A stretch of 64,000 nt of DNA from JABURQ01 sp029243145 (GTDB lineage: Bacteria; Planctomycetota; Planctomycetia; Planctomycetales; Planctomycetaceae). The translations under genes were made by a program, and so were the position numbers. The first letter of the stretch is position 1. Every line of letters begins with the position of its first letter. The notes under the pieces were generated by a model that searched no databases, was not told the origin of the DNA, and saw only the letters and a program-made list of their open reading frames with translations. Shown here piece by piece: positions 17,724-26,980 of this stretch. The stretch covers positions 86,335 through 150,334 of the forward strand of contig CBFHYX010000011.1 of NCBI GenBank assembly GCA_965660145.1, given 5' to 3'.

Positions 17724-18998
17724 TCAGTCCTCCACACGAAAATCAATTTGCTCAATCGCCGCATGACCCGATTTTTGGAACGGACGCGGCATCGGTTGCG
17801 CGGCCCCTTTCTCATCAATCGTTCGGCAACGCAAGATGTATTCTCCCGCAGGAAGTCCCGGAAGCAGTGCCGCCCAATGAGCTTTTCCTAATCGCATCGG
17901 CCAATTTTTCGGCTGTCCCGTTGCATCGAAGCCGGTCGTCGGCTGAGGAATCACACCGCCCGGCAATCCTCCCCCCCATTGAGACGGAGGAGATAAAATC
18001 TCGGCATCCTCCCACGGTGCTGACGCAAAATAGCGATCATCTGCGGACGGTTTCACATCGCGATTCTGAACCCAGACCTGCACTTTCTTCAACCCTGAGA
18101 TCCCCACTTGTGCATATCCGGTCACAGCAAGAGGATTGTTGGGTTTCACTTTCTTGGGAACCGAGAGAGTCGCTGCAAAGGTTTTCAGTGGACTGTCGAG
18201 ATCGTTGTTCCCTTTCTCGTAGGTATCGTTTGCGGTTGCCAAGTTGGATAACACAATCGTCGTCAGCCATTTGATCGACTTGAATCCATACGCTTCGGGA
18301 ACCACCATCCGCACGGGGCCACCTCGCTCGGGACTGAGCCATTCTCCGTTCAACTTGTAACACAAAATCACGGGTGGCAAATCGAAAGGGTCTTCCAGCA
18401 CTCTTCCGACGGGTAGAGAACTACGAAACATCTGCTGCTCATCGTCATTGTGGTAGCCATAATAAAATATGCGCCGCAAATCGTTCACCGGTTGAGCACG
18501 CCAGATCAGATCCCGCAATGGGACTCCCTCCCAAATCCCCATCCCTAAAGGACAACCGATATTCAAGCACGTCATCACTTTCGGAAATCGGACGCTATTC
18601 TTCTCTGCCATCTTCATCAATTCAGAGAAATCAAGTGCCTTCTCTTTGGTCAAAGGAGACCGCAAGCGAGCTGGGTGCTCGGGATCGCTGATCACCTCTA
18701 ACTTCCAAGAATCACGCGTCATTCCCACTTCTGACATTTTCTCTGCCGACAAAGAATGAGGAACCGGCTTCCCGCGAGAGACATCCCGAAAGTCTTCAGG
18801 ACGAGTCAACCACGACTCAATCTCGTCAATCGCCGATTGCAACAGTGTGTCTCGGTCTGATTCTTTCGCCGAAAGGGGAGAACACGAAAAAGCCGTCGCC
18901 CCGACCGCCCCTAACTGCAAAAAATAGCGTCGTGAAAGGGCCACATGCTGATTGAGGAAGGGCTGAATCTCCAAAGGTTTGATTGGGGGAGTTGGCAT
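17724..18998 (-). CDS. Tat-exported molybdopterin-dependent oxidoreductase (sulfite-oxidase-like)
   Basis: The N-terminus has a twin-arginine signal, SRRYFLQLGAVGATAF, near residue 21, so the folded cofactor-loaded enzyme would be exported. The central domain (about residues 90-270) carries VMTCLNIGCPLGMGIWEGVPLRDLI, with a candidate Mo-ligand Cys. GGPVRMVVPEAYGFKSIKWL is the oxidoreductase_molyb signature. The C-terminal 130 residues match the Mo-co dimerisation domain (GYAQVGISGLKKVQVWV). Substrate could be sulfite or another small oxyanion; no cytochrome partner is adjacent. The ATG at 18998 was chosen over the longer frame because GAGAG lies just upstream and it preserves a normal Tat n-region. 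Confidence 0.87.
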   Translation of the reverse strand: MPTPPIKPLEIQPFLNQHVALSRRYFLQLGAVGATAFSCSPLSAKESDRDTLLQSAIDEIESWLTRPEDFRDVSRGKPVPHSLSAEKMSEVGMTRDSWKLEVISDPEHPARLRSPLTKEKALDFSELMKMAEKNSVRFPKVMTCLNIGCPLGMGIWEGVPLRDLIWRAQPVNDLRRIFYYGYHNDDEQQMFRSSLPVGRVLEDPFDLPPVILCYKLNGEWLSPERGGPVRMVVPEAYGFKSIKWLTTIVLSNLATANDTYEKGNNDLDSPLKTFAATLSVPKKVKPNNPLAVTGYAQVGISGLKKVQVWVQNRDVKPSADDRYFASAPWEDAEILSPPSQWGGGLPGGVIPQPTTGFDATGQPKNWPMRLGKAHWAALLPGLPAGEYILRCRTIDEKGAAQPMPRPFQKSGHAAIEQIDFRVED

Positions 18999-19300
18999 CT
19001 GATGACTCTCTAGTGTGAGGCGAAGAACGACCAGATCCATTCTCCAAAGTGACCATTCTGTATGCAATCAGGAACTCAATTCCCGTACAATAATCGGAAA
19101 ACCTCCGGGTTCTTGATTATATTTCCCTTCCGAGATGATCCATTTCTCATCGATTCACGTTAGCAGTTGGTTGAGAAACAGATTTGTCCGCGAGAACGAG
19201 AAATTTGAAGAGTTGGCAGCAAACTGGAGTTTTTCAACGAGATGTTAAGACGTTGAAAATTTATCGCAGACCATATCCCCGACAGCTTGAGGAAAAGCGT

Positions 19301-19597
19301 ATGTTCGAAGTTTTCGGCATCTTGTTTGGCGTCATCTTCGTGCTTGCGGTCGTCTCGATCATTCGCGGTGCAATCCGCATCGGACGTATCCAAAACAAAG
19401 TCTGGGATGCGGTCGAAGAGCAATTGGACAATCCGTCTCATCGATCCCCCACCGAAGATCCCAATCCTCTCGACAGCCGGCCTCACAATTACAATTGTAA
19501 TCAATGTGGCGCAGCGCTGGGTGACAATGCCGATGTTTCACCGAGCGGTGATTTCAAATGCACGTACTGCGACAAATGGTCGAACATCCATTCGTAG
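19301..19597 (+). CDS. small membrane protein with C-terminal zinc ribbon
   Basis: The 98-residue protein has one N-terminal helix (FGILFGVIFVLAVVSIIRGAI), a charged linker, and a C-terminal pair of CxxC motifs (CNQCG ... CTYCD) that should hold one zinc. No known family name. GAGGA lies eight bases before the ATG; the longer upstream frame lacks this. It stands alone between two unrelated genes. Confidence 0.65.
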   Translation: MFEVFGILFGVIFVLAVVSIIRGAIRIGRIQNKVWDAVEEQLDNPSHRSPTEDPNPLDSRPHNYNCNQCGAALGDNADVSPSGDFKCTYCDKWSNIHS

Positions 19598-19701
19598 ACG
19601 TTATTTTTTCGAGGTATTGAAACTGAAGCCCCCTACCGCAAGGTACTCTTACTCAAACTGATCTCCCGAATCTCTAAACTCTCAAATTCAAGGAACTCAA
19701 C

Positions 19702-20133
19702 ATGCTCGCACGAATTTCGCTGACGCTGATATTCCTCTGTTCCACAACATTCGCCGCAACTGCGGAAGATGTGATCCTCTATCCCGATTACAAAAAGGGA
19801 GACAGTCATTTCTATGAGGCAACCGTGGAGATCAAACAAACCCTCACCCTCAACGGAATGAATATCGAAACCGCCGTATCAACTCTGGAAGAACGGCAAC
19901 TTGATGTCACCAAGAAGTCGGAAACTGCAACCTCGTTCGAGCTAAAAACCAATCGCATGCAATTCGACATGACTTTGCCGGGGGGAGTGACCGTCTCTTT
20001 TGATTTGGAAAACCCCGACCGTGAACCACAAGTCCCACAGCTCAAACCGCTGTTTGAGTTATTGAAAGTGGTCAGCAAACTTTCGGCATCTCTCGAATTA
20101 AACGCCTCCAGTGAAATCGAAGAACTTGCGTAA
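19702..20133 (+). pseudogene. secreted hypothetical protein, 3'-truncated by a group II intron fragment
   Basis: It starts with a signal peptide (MLARISLTLIFLCSTTFAATA). The mature part (KKGDSHFYEATVEIKQTLTLNGM, then SFELKTNRMQFDMTLPGGV) resembles exported beta-rich planctomycete proteins that measure a DUF-type substrate, but no family is certain. The last recognisable codons are about NASSEI. From about 20117 the DNA is the minus-strand coding sequence of a reverse transcriptase, and the frame ends at a fortuitous TAA. The missing 3' part is not seen within the next 3 kb, so insertion was followed by deletion. The surviving product, if made, would be 143 residues. Confidence 0.65.
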
Positions 20134-20626
20134 ATCGACTTCCAGAACGAAGCCCCCCTTCACATTCATCGTGTGCTTCCATATCGCATCGATCGCCTGA
20201 TGTGTTGAGCGGCCTGGTCTGAAACCGTACGAACAATCATAAAAGTCCTGTTCGTAGATCGGTTCCAGCAGCATGAGCACCGCTCGCTGCAACAGCTTGT
20301 CTTCAAACGAGGGAATTCCGATCGGTCGCGTTTCGCTGCTGCCCGGCTTCGGGATCATCACACGTCGCACAGGCGGCGCGGTAAATCCCCGAATGAACCC
20401 GGTTCAACAACGATTGCAGATTCGGAATCAGATTAAGTTCGTAGTCGGCAGCTGTCACGCCATCGACTCCCGTCGCACCATCTTTTCGCGTGCGGCGGTA
20501 CGCTTCGAGTAACCGCTCAAGGTCAATCAGGTGACTGAGACTGGTGAAAGCCAACTCCGGCGAACGCTTCGCCAACGCGGCTATCCGATGTTGTTTCGTT
20601 GATACGTTATTCAAGTTACTGTGCAC
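20117..20626 (-). pseudogene. group II intron reverse transcriptase, frameshifted and 3'-truncated
   Basis: Reading the minus strand, the first piece gives RLLEAYRRTRKDGATGVDGVTAADY and HSGIYRA, the N-terminal RT blocks. A one-base loss at about 20371-20380 shifts the frame. The next piece gives RRVMIPKPGSSETRPIGIPS, DKLLQRAVLMLLEPIYE, YGFRPGRSTHQAI and EVDLRKFFD, the RT2-RT3 region with the first half of the active site. It stops at the junction with the preceding gene, so the YADD box, maturase and endonuclease domains are missing. It cannot encode an active enzyme. Confidence 0.85.
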
Positions 20627-21190
20627 TCGCCGTAGTTCCCAACATCGGTTGTTTGATGTGACATCCCGCTTCCCTCCGACGGGTCCTCGTCGAGTACGAG
20701 TTCCCCGACTTCGACGGTACTATCAGGATGCTCCGATTCCCCGTCATTCATTTCGCTTCGCTCCGTTTCGGTTGCTCGGCGATACCACGGTGCAGTCAGT
20801 TGCTTTCGTGTCTCTCGTCGCCACCGTCTGCCGGACAATGAGCCTGGAGTTGTTAACCCGGTATCTCCTGCCGGGATTGTTGCCGTGGACACGACGGGGT
20901 CTCCCGAGTTTCCGGGGAACCCCAAACTTTCATCTGCTCATGTTCTTCGACCCCGTCCGGACAATAGGGTGCTTGCCAATACGCACCAATCATGCTGCTC
21001 CCGCTAAAAAGAAAACGAAAGCTCCGGAGTACATTCCTCTTTCGAGGCTCAATAGCATGGCTTCTGAACTCGCTGTCTACGCTTCGTGGTGACGGTTACC
21101 CGTTCACCACGCAAGACTCGCTTCCGGCTGCTGGCCAAGCGTTACCGGGTGGACTTGCACCACTGGGTTCCAACGAAAGGTTTCAAATCA
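20117..21190 (-). mobile_element. group II intron remnant
   Basis: About 550 bases upstream of the RT start on the minus strand have no coding potential. They contain structured, intron-like sequence (GTTGGAACCCAGTGGTGCAA, GTCCACC, GGTAACGCTTGGCCAGCAG) that I read as the 5' RNA domains of a bacterial group II intron. The 5' end abuts an IS3-family reading frame and the 3' half is deleted. Open frames on the plus strand here are by-products. The exact 5' boundary is not determined. Confidence 0.65.
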
Positions 21191-21514
21191 TCAACGCATG
21201 ATCATTCCCCTTTCCCGAACTTCTTGGCGCAACTTTTTTAAGATTTCCCGTTCCATCCGCAGCTTGCGGTTCTCTTCGCGGAGCCGTTGCAGCTCGGTTC
21301 TTTCAGACTCGGAAAGGCTCGTGTCCTGTTTTTCATTCTTGCTGTCCATGGACTTTTCTTTCCAATTGCGAATCACGCTGACGTGAACATCGAGACTGCG
21401 GGCTGCTTCGGTCAGTGAATACCCTTGATGGGTGACCAGTCCCACAGCATCCCGCTTGAACTGATCAGAATAACGCCTTCGCGTCTGTTTTCCAGATGAT
21501 GACGATCCAGACAT
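21191..21514 (-). CDS. IS3-family transposase OrfA
   Basis: The 107-residue product has the helix-turn-helix of IS3-type OrfA: RRRYSDQFKRDAVGLVTHQGYSLTEAARSLDVHVSVIRNW, followed by a leucine-zipper stretch TELQRLREENRKLRMEREILKK. An A-run (ctt-aaaaaag) after EIL resembles the programmed frameshift site of the family. No OrfB with the DDE domain follows; group II intron sequence lies immediately beyond, so the element is incomplete and non-autonomous. Confidence 0.85.
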   Translation of the reverse strand: MSGSSSSGKQTRRRYSDQFKRDAVGLVTHQGYSLTEAARSLDVHVSVIRNWKEKSMDSKNEKQDTSLSESERTELQRLREENRKLRMEREILKKLRQEVRERGMIMR

Positions 21515-21577
21515 AGTCGACTCCTCACTGAGAGCTTACACTCTCAACTGAGCGTCCACGATTCCCGGGGAAGTTCA
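21191..21577 (-). mobile_element. IS3-family element remnant (left end plus orfA)
   Basis: On the minus strand, upstream of orfA, the sequence TGAACTTCCCCGGGAATCGT begins at 21577. It looks like an IS3-type terminal repeat starting with TG. The right end and orfB are not found. Confidence 0.6.
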
Positions 21578-21609
21578 ATGAGCTCTTTTACTCTTTGCGA
21601 TTCTTTCCG

Positions 21610-21671
21610 GCTTGGCGGCAAAAATTGATTGCTCAAATTGAGCTTGCTAATCACTTGCTACCAGAATTAGC
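21610..21671 (+). repeat. direct repeat, copy 1 (CTCAAATTGAGCTTGC)
   Basis: It shares GCTCAAATTGAGCTTGC.AATCACTTGCTACCAGA.TTAG with 22624-22689 in the same orientation about 1 kb away, with weaker similarity extending further upstream. CTCAAATTGAG is itself palindromic. Confidence 0.65.
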
Positions 21672-22420
21672 CGAGTGCCATGCTCTCGCTCGCGTGAGCA
21701 TGTGAGTGTCATCCGCGTCATCAGCGGTTCTTTTTTGGTGGCCACAAGAAACACAAGAAATCACAAAGAGCAGTTTCTCTTGCCATCTGAGCTCAGAGTT
21801 CCACGGCTCTCCTGCTGTTGCGAGTCTTAAAACAAAAACACTGATAACCACTCATCTTCACTGATCAGAATAATTCCATCTGTTGAGCGTCAATGAGTCA
21901 AGCTGACTTTTTTCCGTCTCTGCGTGAGTTTAGAGTCGCCCCGCTGGGGCTGATGATAATAAATCGTCACTCAAACCCGGGGCGTTGCCCTGGGCTGACA
22001 TATAGCCGGGCCGTTGGCCCTGTTTCTATACTGTGTTCTCAGCGAACCCCGCAGGGTGGCCCAGCCAATCCACAGGATTGGCTGGGTGACGAATGTCACA
22101 AGATGATTCATCATGATCGATCAAGTGAGTGAGTCACGTGCCTGACCCAATTCCACCCGGATGATGAAGCATCTTGTCGCGGGCTAGCTGCCGCCTTCGG
22201 CCTTCTTCCTCGCTGGCCTCAGTTGCTCCCTATTCAGGACGGGCTACCCGAGTCAAGTGGACGGTTTTCTGGTTTCCTGATTCAAAACTTTGGAACACTG
22301 ATTGACACTCATCTTCACTGATCAGGTCATTGCAACTGATTAGCGTTTATCAGTGGAGATCAGTGTTCTTTAATTTTTCCTCTGCGTCGCCGCGCCGCTG
22401 CGTGAGTCAATATCATTCAT

Positions 22421-22505
22421 CTGGGGCTGTGAGTGCGTATCGAAAAACAAAGACTGAATCGGAATTCATAGTTCAGTTTTTTTTTCACGCCTACGAGAGC
22501 CCCAG
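22421..22505 (+). repeat. 85-bp MITE-like element, copy B
   Basis: It begins CTGGGGCT and ends AGCCCCAG, exactly 85 bp, the same length as the oppositely oriented copy at 11062-11146. The best conserved interior block is GTTCA.TTTT. Non-coding. Confidence 0.65.
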
Positions 22506-22623
22506 CCAGACAACTTAGAATTTCTCCGCGTCCTCAGCGAACTCTGCGGTTTAAACTCATTCCCCTACCGACTGCCGTCGGCGGCTATGATCTCTTTCAC
22601 CCTTGGCGTTTCTTACGTCCATC

Positions 22624-22689
22624 TGCGGCTTTGTGTCAAAAAAATGATCGCTCAAATTGAGCTTGCCAATCACTTGCTACCAGAGTTAG
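22624..22689 (+). repeat. direct repeat, copy 2 (CTCAAATTGAGCTTGC)
   Basis: Partner of 21610-21671. The core of about 38 bases differs at only two positions by eye. Confidence 0.65.
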
Positions 22690-23008
22690 CGTTCGTGGTT
22701 CGCCCCAAAGCGAATCGATCTTTGGCAACTTAAAGTCATCACAACTCAATAGCGTGTTGAAGAATGACGGCCGCTGCAACGTGAAATCGGAGGCGATCTC
22801 GCGTGAGGTAGAAGGTACGTCCACAGAAAAAGTAGCAACGCAACGAAGCGAATCGATCAGCGTAAACCGAGGAGAACCAATCACTTGCTCAAGAGTATGG
22901 AAGATTCGGGAACATTTGATTCAAGATTTGGTCAACATTCGGTCAAGGTGTGTCCCCCATTCACCAAATCTTGACATCTTGAATCGGCTGTGGAGTGTCT
23001 GGAAAGAA

Positions 23009-23722
23009 TTACCGACGTTGACGCCATTCCGGTTTGCCGATTCCACCTTGAATGGGGGGCTCGTGTTCGTCGGCGGGAGTCCAACCGATGACCACATCCC
23101 AATTGACGGCAAGTTCGCCAGTCTTTGAACCTTTAATGGGCTTGAAGTCGGCAAGCACCAGCTTTTGCAATTTGGGATCCGTAATACGCCGGAACAAACC
23201 ATCTTGAGCATTCTGGTCGTGACCATTCACCAAAAGTTGAGTCGTCCAGATCCGTTGGCCGTTCTTACTGACGGCCAGATGAATATGTGGAGTGCGTCCT
23301 GGATACGGCACTGGTTTGATTGTGCGGAAATAATACCGTCCTTGCACGTCGGTTAGAAATCGACCATAACCCTGAAAATTGGTGTCGCGATTTTCGAGAC
23401 GTGGATCATTGCTATTGATGTACGCCCCATTGTGATCAACCTGCCAGATCTCCACAAAGGCATTTCGAATCGACTCACCAGCCGCCGACAGGATACGTCC
23501 TGAAAGATGGGTCACTTCACCTGCGGCAGCCGTCAACGAGTCATTGAGAATCAGCAGATCATTATCGGTGTCGAGAGGCAACTTGTCGGGGTAAAACGGC
23601 CCCTCGGTCATACGCGGCGTGGTCGTCAATTCCTCCGCCCACAAACCGGGCGTCGAAAGAGAAGCCGCAGCAAATGCCATCTGTTGCATAAAAAAACGAC
23701 GGCTGAAATTACTGTGATCCAT
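23009..23722 (-). CDS. Tat-exported intradiol ring-cleavage dioxygenase-like protein
   Basis: A Tat-like signal (NFSRRFFMQQMAFAAASL) precedes an intradiol dioxygenase fold: TEGPFYPDKLP, GRILSAAGESIRNAFVEIWQVDHNGAYIN, and YGRFLTDVQGRYYFRTIKP, then YPGRTPHIHLAV. Candidate ferric-iron ligands are the Tyr in GAYIN, the Tyr of YPGRTP and the two His of HIH, as in protocatechuate 3,4-dioxygenase and catechol 1,2-dioxygenase. The 237-residue length matches a single-domain protocatechuate-type subunit. Export by Tat is unusual for catabolic dioxygenases but common for the secreted homologues of this family. No aromatic-degradation genes are adjacent, so the substrate is unknown. Confidence 0.88.
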   Translation of the reverse strand: MDHSNFSRRFFMQQMAFAAASLSTPGLWAEELTTTPRMTEGPFYPDKLPLDTDNDLLILNDSLTAAAGEVTHLSGRILSAAGESIRNAFVEIWQVDHNGAYINSNDPRLENRDTNFQGYGRFLTDVQGRYYFRTIKPVPYPGRTPHIHLAVSKNGQRIWTTQLLVNGHDQNAQDGLFRRITDPKLQKLVLADFKPIKGSKTGELAVNWDVVIGWTPADEHEPPIQGGIGKPEWRQRR

Positions 23723-23812
23723 CTCAACTCCCCCTAAGTAGACGAACTAACCTCATCGTGGCTTACCGGGTTTAACACCGCACGCTCAGAAATGTTTCGA
23801 TCGAATTCACAA

Positions 23813-25729
23813 TCACGCGATCAGTTGTTCTTCTTTCGGTTGAGTCATTAAAGAGACAACCCATAACGTGATGAAGCCAAGGGGAATGGTCACGATTCCC
23901 GGTTGATCAAAGGGAACGGGTGAGACGGCATCAATTTTATAGACCGTTTTGAAAGTATCACCCGAAAGCAAAATCCACGCGAGCGAGCTGATCATCCCGA
24001 CCATTACCGCGGCGGTAATCCCCTGCTTCGTGGTTTTCTTCCAGAATAGCAGCATCACAAGTGAAGGTAAGTTGGCGGATGCCGCGACCGAAAAAGCCCA
24101 ACCGACAAGGAATCCAACATTCATTTTCTCGAACAGAATACCGAGAACGATGGCAATGGCACCGACTACGACAGAGGTAATTTTCGCAACGCGGACTAAC
24201 TGAGCATCATCCAGCTTCTCCTTCAGCAAAACGCCCGCCAAGTCGTGAGCAACAGCACCCGCCGATGCAAGAATGAGACCGCTGACGGTTCCGAGAACAG
24301 TCGTAAAGGCAATGGCCGAAATCACGGCAAACAACCAATTCTCCATGCTCTTGGCTAATAAAGGAGCAGCCATGTTGGAGTTGGTCACATCCATCGCTCC
24401 CGAGGTCATGGCTCCCAGTCCCATGTAGAGTGTCAGGACATAGAAAAACCCGATGGAGGCGATGCCTACGATGGTCGACTTCCGAGCCGCGGCACCATCT
24501 TTCACCGTGTAATAACGAATCAAAATGTGCGGCAAAGACGCTGTTCCGCAGAACAGAGCCAGCATCAGTGAGATGAAATTCAGTTTGTCCGAAAATTTGT
24601 CACTGCGAATGCCTTCAAACTTGGGATGCTCCCCGGGCCGCAACACACGCGAACCTGCCGTTGGCTTTTGAAAATAAACCGTCGTGCTGCTTCCATCTTC
24701 ATTTTTGACTTTCTGGTTTCGCCACAGAACGACTTCACTTTCCTGCAATGTACTGAAGAACGAAAGGAGACCAACGGGCCCTGAACTTTTTTTGTCACCC
24801 GGCAATTTGCTGACACGACCGACCGGATGCAAATCGTTCTCTTTGGAGTGCGGTTTGCCATTTATCAGTTTTTCACCATCCTCGGTGATGGTCACCGTTT
24901 GCGCTTCGTGCAGTGTGATCTGCCCCTCGGTGTTCTCTTCTTTGGAAAAGACCATCATTCCAGCGGAGGATGAGAGTTGAACGAAGCTGGAATCTTTCCA
25001 TTCACCCTGGGGAGGAACGACTTCATATCCCTCCACCGCAAGAGAACGATCTTCGGCCTGAGTGGCCGTTAATGTTTTGAAGGCATATCCGTCATTACCC
25101 CCTTCGGTAACTTCGAAGCCACGAGTCAACAGCATCGCCACTAACACCGTACTGAAGATGACCAATAGCGATCCTTTGAGGAACTGCACCCAAGTGGTCG
25201 AAACCATCCCGGCCGTCACCACAATCATGATCACCACGGAACCGACAATAACCACACCAACCCAATGAGGAAAACCGAGTAAAGGTTGAACCAGAACACC
25301 AGCCCCAACCATTTGCGGAATCAGATAAAAGATACTGACAGCCAGCGTGCTGATGCCGGCTGCAAGCTTGACCCCTTTCGATTGAAACTTGGCATCGAGC
25401 GCATCGGCAAAAGTAAATTTCCCGAGGCGTTTCATCGGCTCGGCAATCACGAACAATGCGACAATCCAACCAGCTAGAAAACCAATGGAGTAAAGGAATC
25501 CATCGTAACCGGAAAACGCAATCATTCCGCAAATACCGAGGAACGATGCTGCCGAGAGATAGTCACCGGCAAAGGCAACTCCATTCACGAACCACGGAAT
25601 TTGCCCATGAGCGGCAAAATAACCAGCCGACGACTTGGCTTTCCCACCGAGGTAAAAGCTAAGTCCTAAAGTAAATGCCACAAAGGCAAAGAAAATCACA
25701 ATCGCAAGAGTTGAGGTCTCGTAGTTCAT
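23813..25729 (-). CDS. sodium:solute symporter, acetate permease-like
   Basis: This SSS-family transporter resembles ActP: FAAHGQIPWFVNGVAFAGDYLSAASFLGICGMI early, FTFADALDAKF, then SLPHILIRYYTVKDG and SGLILASAGAVAHDL, the conserved SSS motifs. At 638 residues it is about 90 longer than E. coli ActP. The excess is a hydrophilic insertion of roughly 170 residues (about 205-375) between two membrane helices. A DUF485 gene overlaps its start by four bases, the usual yjcH-actP arrangement. It likely imports acetate or another short carboxylate with Na+ or H+. Confidence 0.9.
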   Translation of the reverse strand: MNYETSTLAIVIFFAFVAFTLGLSFYLGGKAKSSAGYFAAHGQIPWFVNGVAFAGDYLSAASFLGICGMIAFSGYDGFLYSIGFLAGWIVALFVIAEPMKRLGKFTFADALDAKFQSKGVKLAAGISTLAVSIFYLIPQMVGAGVLVQPLLGFPHWVGVVIVGSVVIMIVVTAGMVSTTWVQFLKGSLLVIFSTVLVAMLLTRGFEVTEGGNDGYAFKTLTATQAEDRSLAVEGYEVVPPQGEWKDSSFVQLSSSAGMMVFSKEENTEGQITLHEAQTVTITEDGEKLINGKPHSKENDLHPVGRVSKLPGDKKSSGPVGLLSFFSTLQESEVVLWRNQKVKNEDGSSTTVYFQKPTAGSRVLRPGEHPKFEGIRSDKFSDKLNFISLMLALFCGTASLPHILIRYYTVKDGAAARKSTIVGIASIGFFYVLTLYMGLGAMTSGAMDVTNSNMAAPLLAKSMENWLFAVISAIAFTTVLGTVSGLILASAGAVAHDLAGVLLKEKLDDAQLVRVAKITSVVVGAIAIVLGILFEKMNVGFLVGWAFSVAASANLPSLVMLLFWKKTTKQGITAAVMVGMISSLAWILLSGDTFKTVYKIDAVSPVPFDQPGIVTIPLGFITLWVVSLMTQPKEEQLIA

Positions 25730-25974
25730 CCTTCGGCACCCCCCTCTTGATCTTCGGGAGCGTCATGCGGATCACAAACCAGTCCGTACACGAGCGCCAG
25801 CACAAAGGCACCGATGATGAGTAACATGCCATACCAGATAGCCAGATTGACACCGGCAAAAGGCGTTTTTTCCATCGTCGCGGGAGAAAACGTGTTAAGG
25901 CCAACAAATCCGCCATATAGAAGCAGATAGACAGAAAACAGTTTCAGCCCGATGCGGGCGTTTCGGGATTGCAT
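25726..25974 (-). CDS. DUF485 membrane protein (YjcH-like)
   Basis: The 82-residue protein has two membrane helices (LFSVYLLLYGGFVGLNTF and WYGMLLIIGAFVLALVYGLVC) and the DUF485 pattern of a short acidic C-terminus (CDPHDAPEDQEGGAEG). In many bacteria this gene precedes actP and is co-transcribed. Here the stop overlaps the symporter ATG as ATGA. Its biochemical role is not established; it may assist the symporter. Confidence 0.88.
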   Translation of the reverse strand: MQSRNARIGLKLFSVYLLLYGGFVGLNTFSPATMEKTPFAGVNLAIWYGMLLIIGAFVLALVYGLVCDPHDAPEDQEGGAEG

Positions 25975-26188
25975 ACGGCCCTCTGGTATTGAGAAATCAT
26001 GGGTGTGGAATATGTGAAGCTACCATACAACAGAGAATTCCTCGAATCCACAACCAGTTCATGAGGAAATCGGCTGAGTCTTGGGATGTTTTCCCGAACA
26101 TCGATTTTCGTGACTTGGTTGCCCAGGTTGGCTTTCCGACTTAAACTGGACTTTTGACCGAAAACGATACTTTTGAAGAAAGTCAGCC

Positions 26189-26980
26189 ATGATTCCTCGT
26201 CGGGAGGTATTCCCCAACGTGATCGAGATGAACTATCAAGCACGTCGTCGACTCGGCTGCTGCGTTTATCTTGTCCATGATGGACTCAACTGGTTGCTCA
26301 TCGATATCGGCTATGAAGACACCGTTCCCGACATCATCGACCTCATCCGTGGAATGGATTTTCAGTTGGCCAACTGCAAATACTTGGTCGCATCGCATGC
26401 GGATGTCGATCACGTGCAGGGACTGGCGAAAATCAAAGAACTTCTCCCCAATGCGGTGACTGTCGGTCATCCCGAGGCGGTTGAACTTCTGAATAGCACC
26501 GACCGAATCAGCACTTATGCAGAAATTCCCGCCCAAGGCATTTCGATTGATATGCCTCAAATCAAGCTGGAAAGAGCAGTCAACGAAGCCGATGTCATCG
26601 AATTAGGAGGAAAGCAACTCGAAGTCTGGCACACACCCGGACATACCAATAGCCAGCTTTCTTTTCGGATGGACAATATCTTGTTTTCGGGCGACAACCT
26701 GTTTCGAGATGGCTGTGTGGGCAATATCGATGCACACCACGGTTCGGACATTCCCGATTTCATCAAATCACTGGAACGGATTCGGGATTGTGATGTCGAA
26801 TGGCTGCTCCCCAGTCATGGACCGATCTTCCGCAAAGATGCAGCCATGATTCAGAAGACGATTGATCGTCTCGAAACTTATCTGCATATGGCAGACTTCG
26901 GGACTTGCGCGACCGATTGGCCACTGTTGGAAGAGTGGGACAACGAACTCCTCAAAGGATTCGATGAAAATCAGGCTTAG
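26189..26980 (+). CDS. metallo-beta-lactamase-fold hydrolase
   Basis: The 263-residue protein has the MBL order of motifs: LLIDIGYED, the metal motif in VASHADVDHVQG, VWHTPGHTNSQLSF, FSGDNLFRDG and LLPSHGP. The first motif reads HxDxDH, so the second His of the canonical HxHxDH is Asp; the first metal site should be altered. There is no signal peptide. The long C-terminal helix region (MIQKTIDRLETYLHM) is typical of glyoxalase II-like hydrolases. Substrate is unknown; a thioester, lactone or phosphodiester are possible. Confidence 0.85.
   Translation: MIPRREVFPNVIEMNYQARRRLGCCVYLVHDGLNWLLIDIGYEDTVPDIIDLIRGMDFQLANCKYLVASHADVDHVQGLAKIKELLPNAVTVGHPEAVELLNSTDRISTYAEIPAQGISIDMPQIKLERAVNEADVIELGGKQLEVWHTPGHTNSQLSFRMDNILFSGDNLFRDGCVGNIDAHHGSDIPDFIKSLERIRDCDVEWLLPSHGPIFRKDAAMIQKTIDRLETYLHMADFGTCATDWPLLEEWDNELLKGFDENQA

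Larger units (their letters stand above)
21578..23008. other. 1.4-kb gene-free repeat region
   Basis: No convincing gene on either strand. It contains a diverged direct repeat (21610-21671 and 22624-22689), CACTCATCTTCACTGATCAG copies (21853-21872 and 22305-22326), a CCCCGGGGCGTTGCC-type palindromic block near 21970-22110, an inverted CTCACGCAG family copy (22378-22408), the second 85-bp element (22421-22505), and an inverted CGCAGAGTTCGCTGAG copy (22520-22552). Short open frames here have no family resemblance. Confidence 0.65.

Noticed and set aside
20544..21092. 182-codon plus-strand frame
   Set aside because: Coincides with structured, non-coding group II intron sequence on the other strand.
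21578..23008. CRISPR array
   Set aside because: Repeats are few, unevenly spaced and diverged, with no regular spacers or cas genes.
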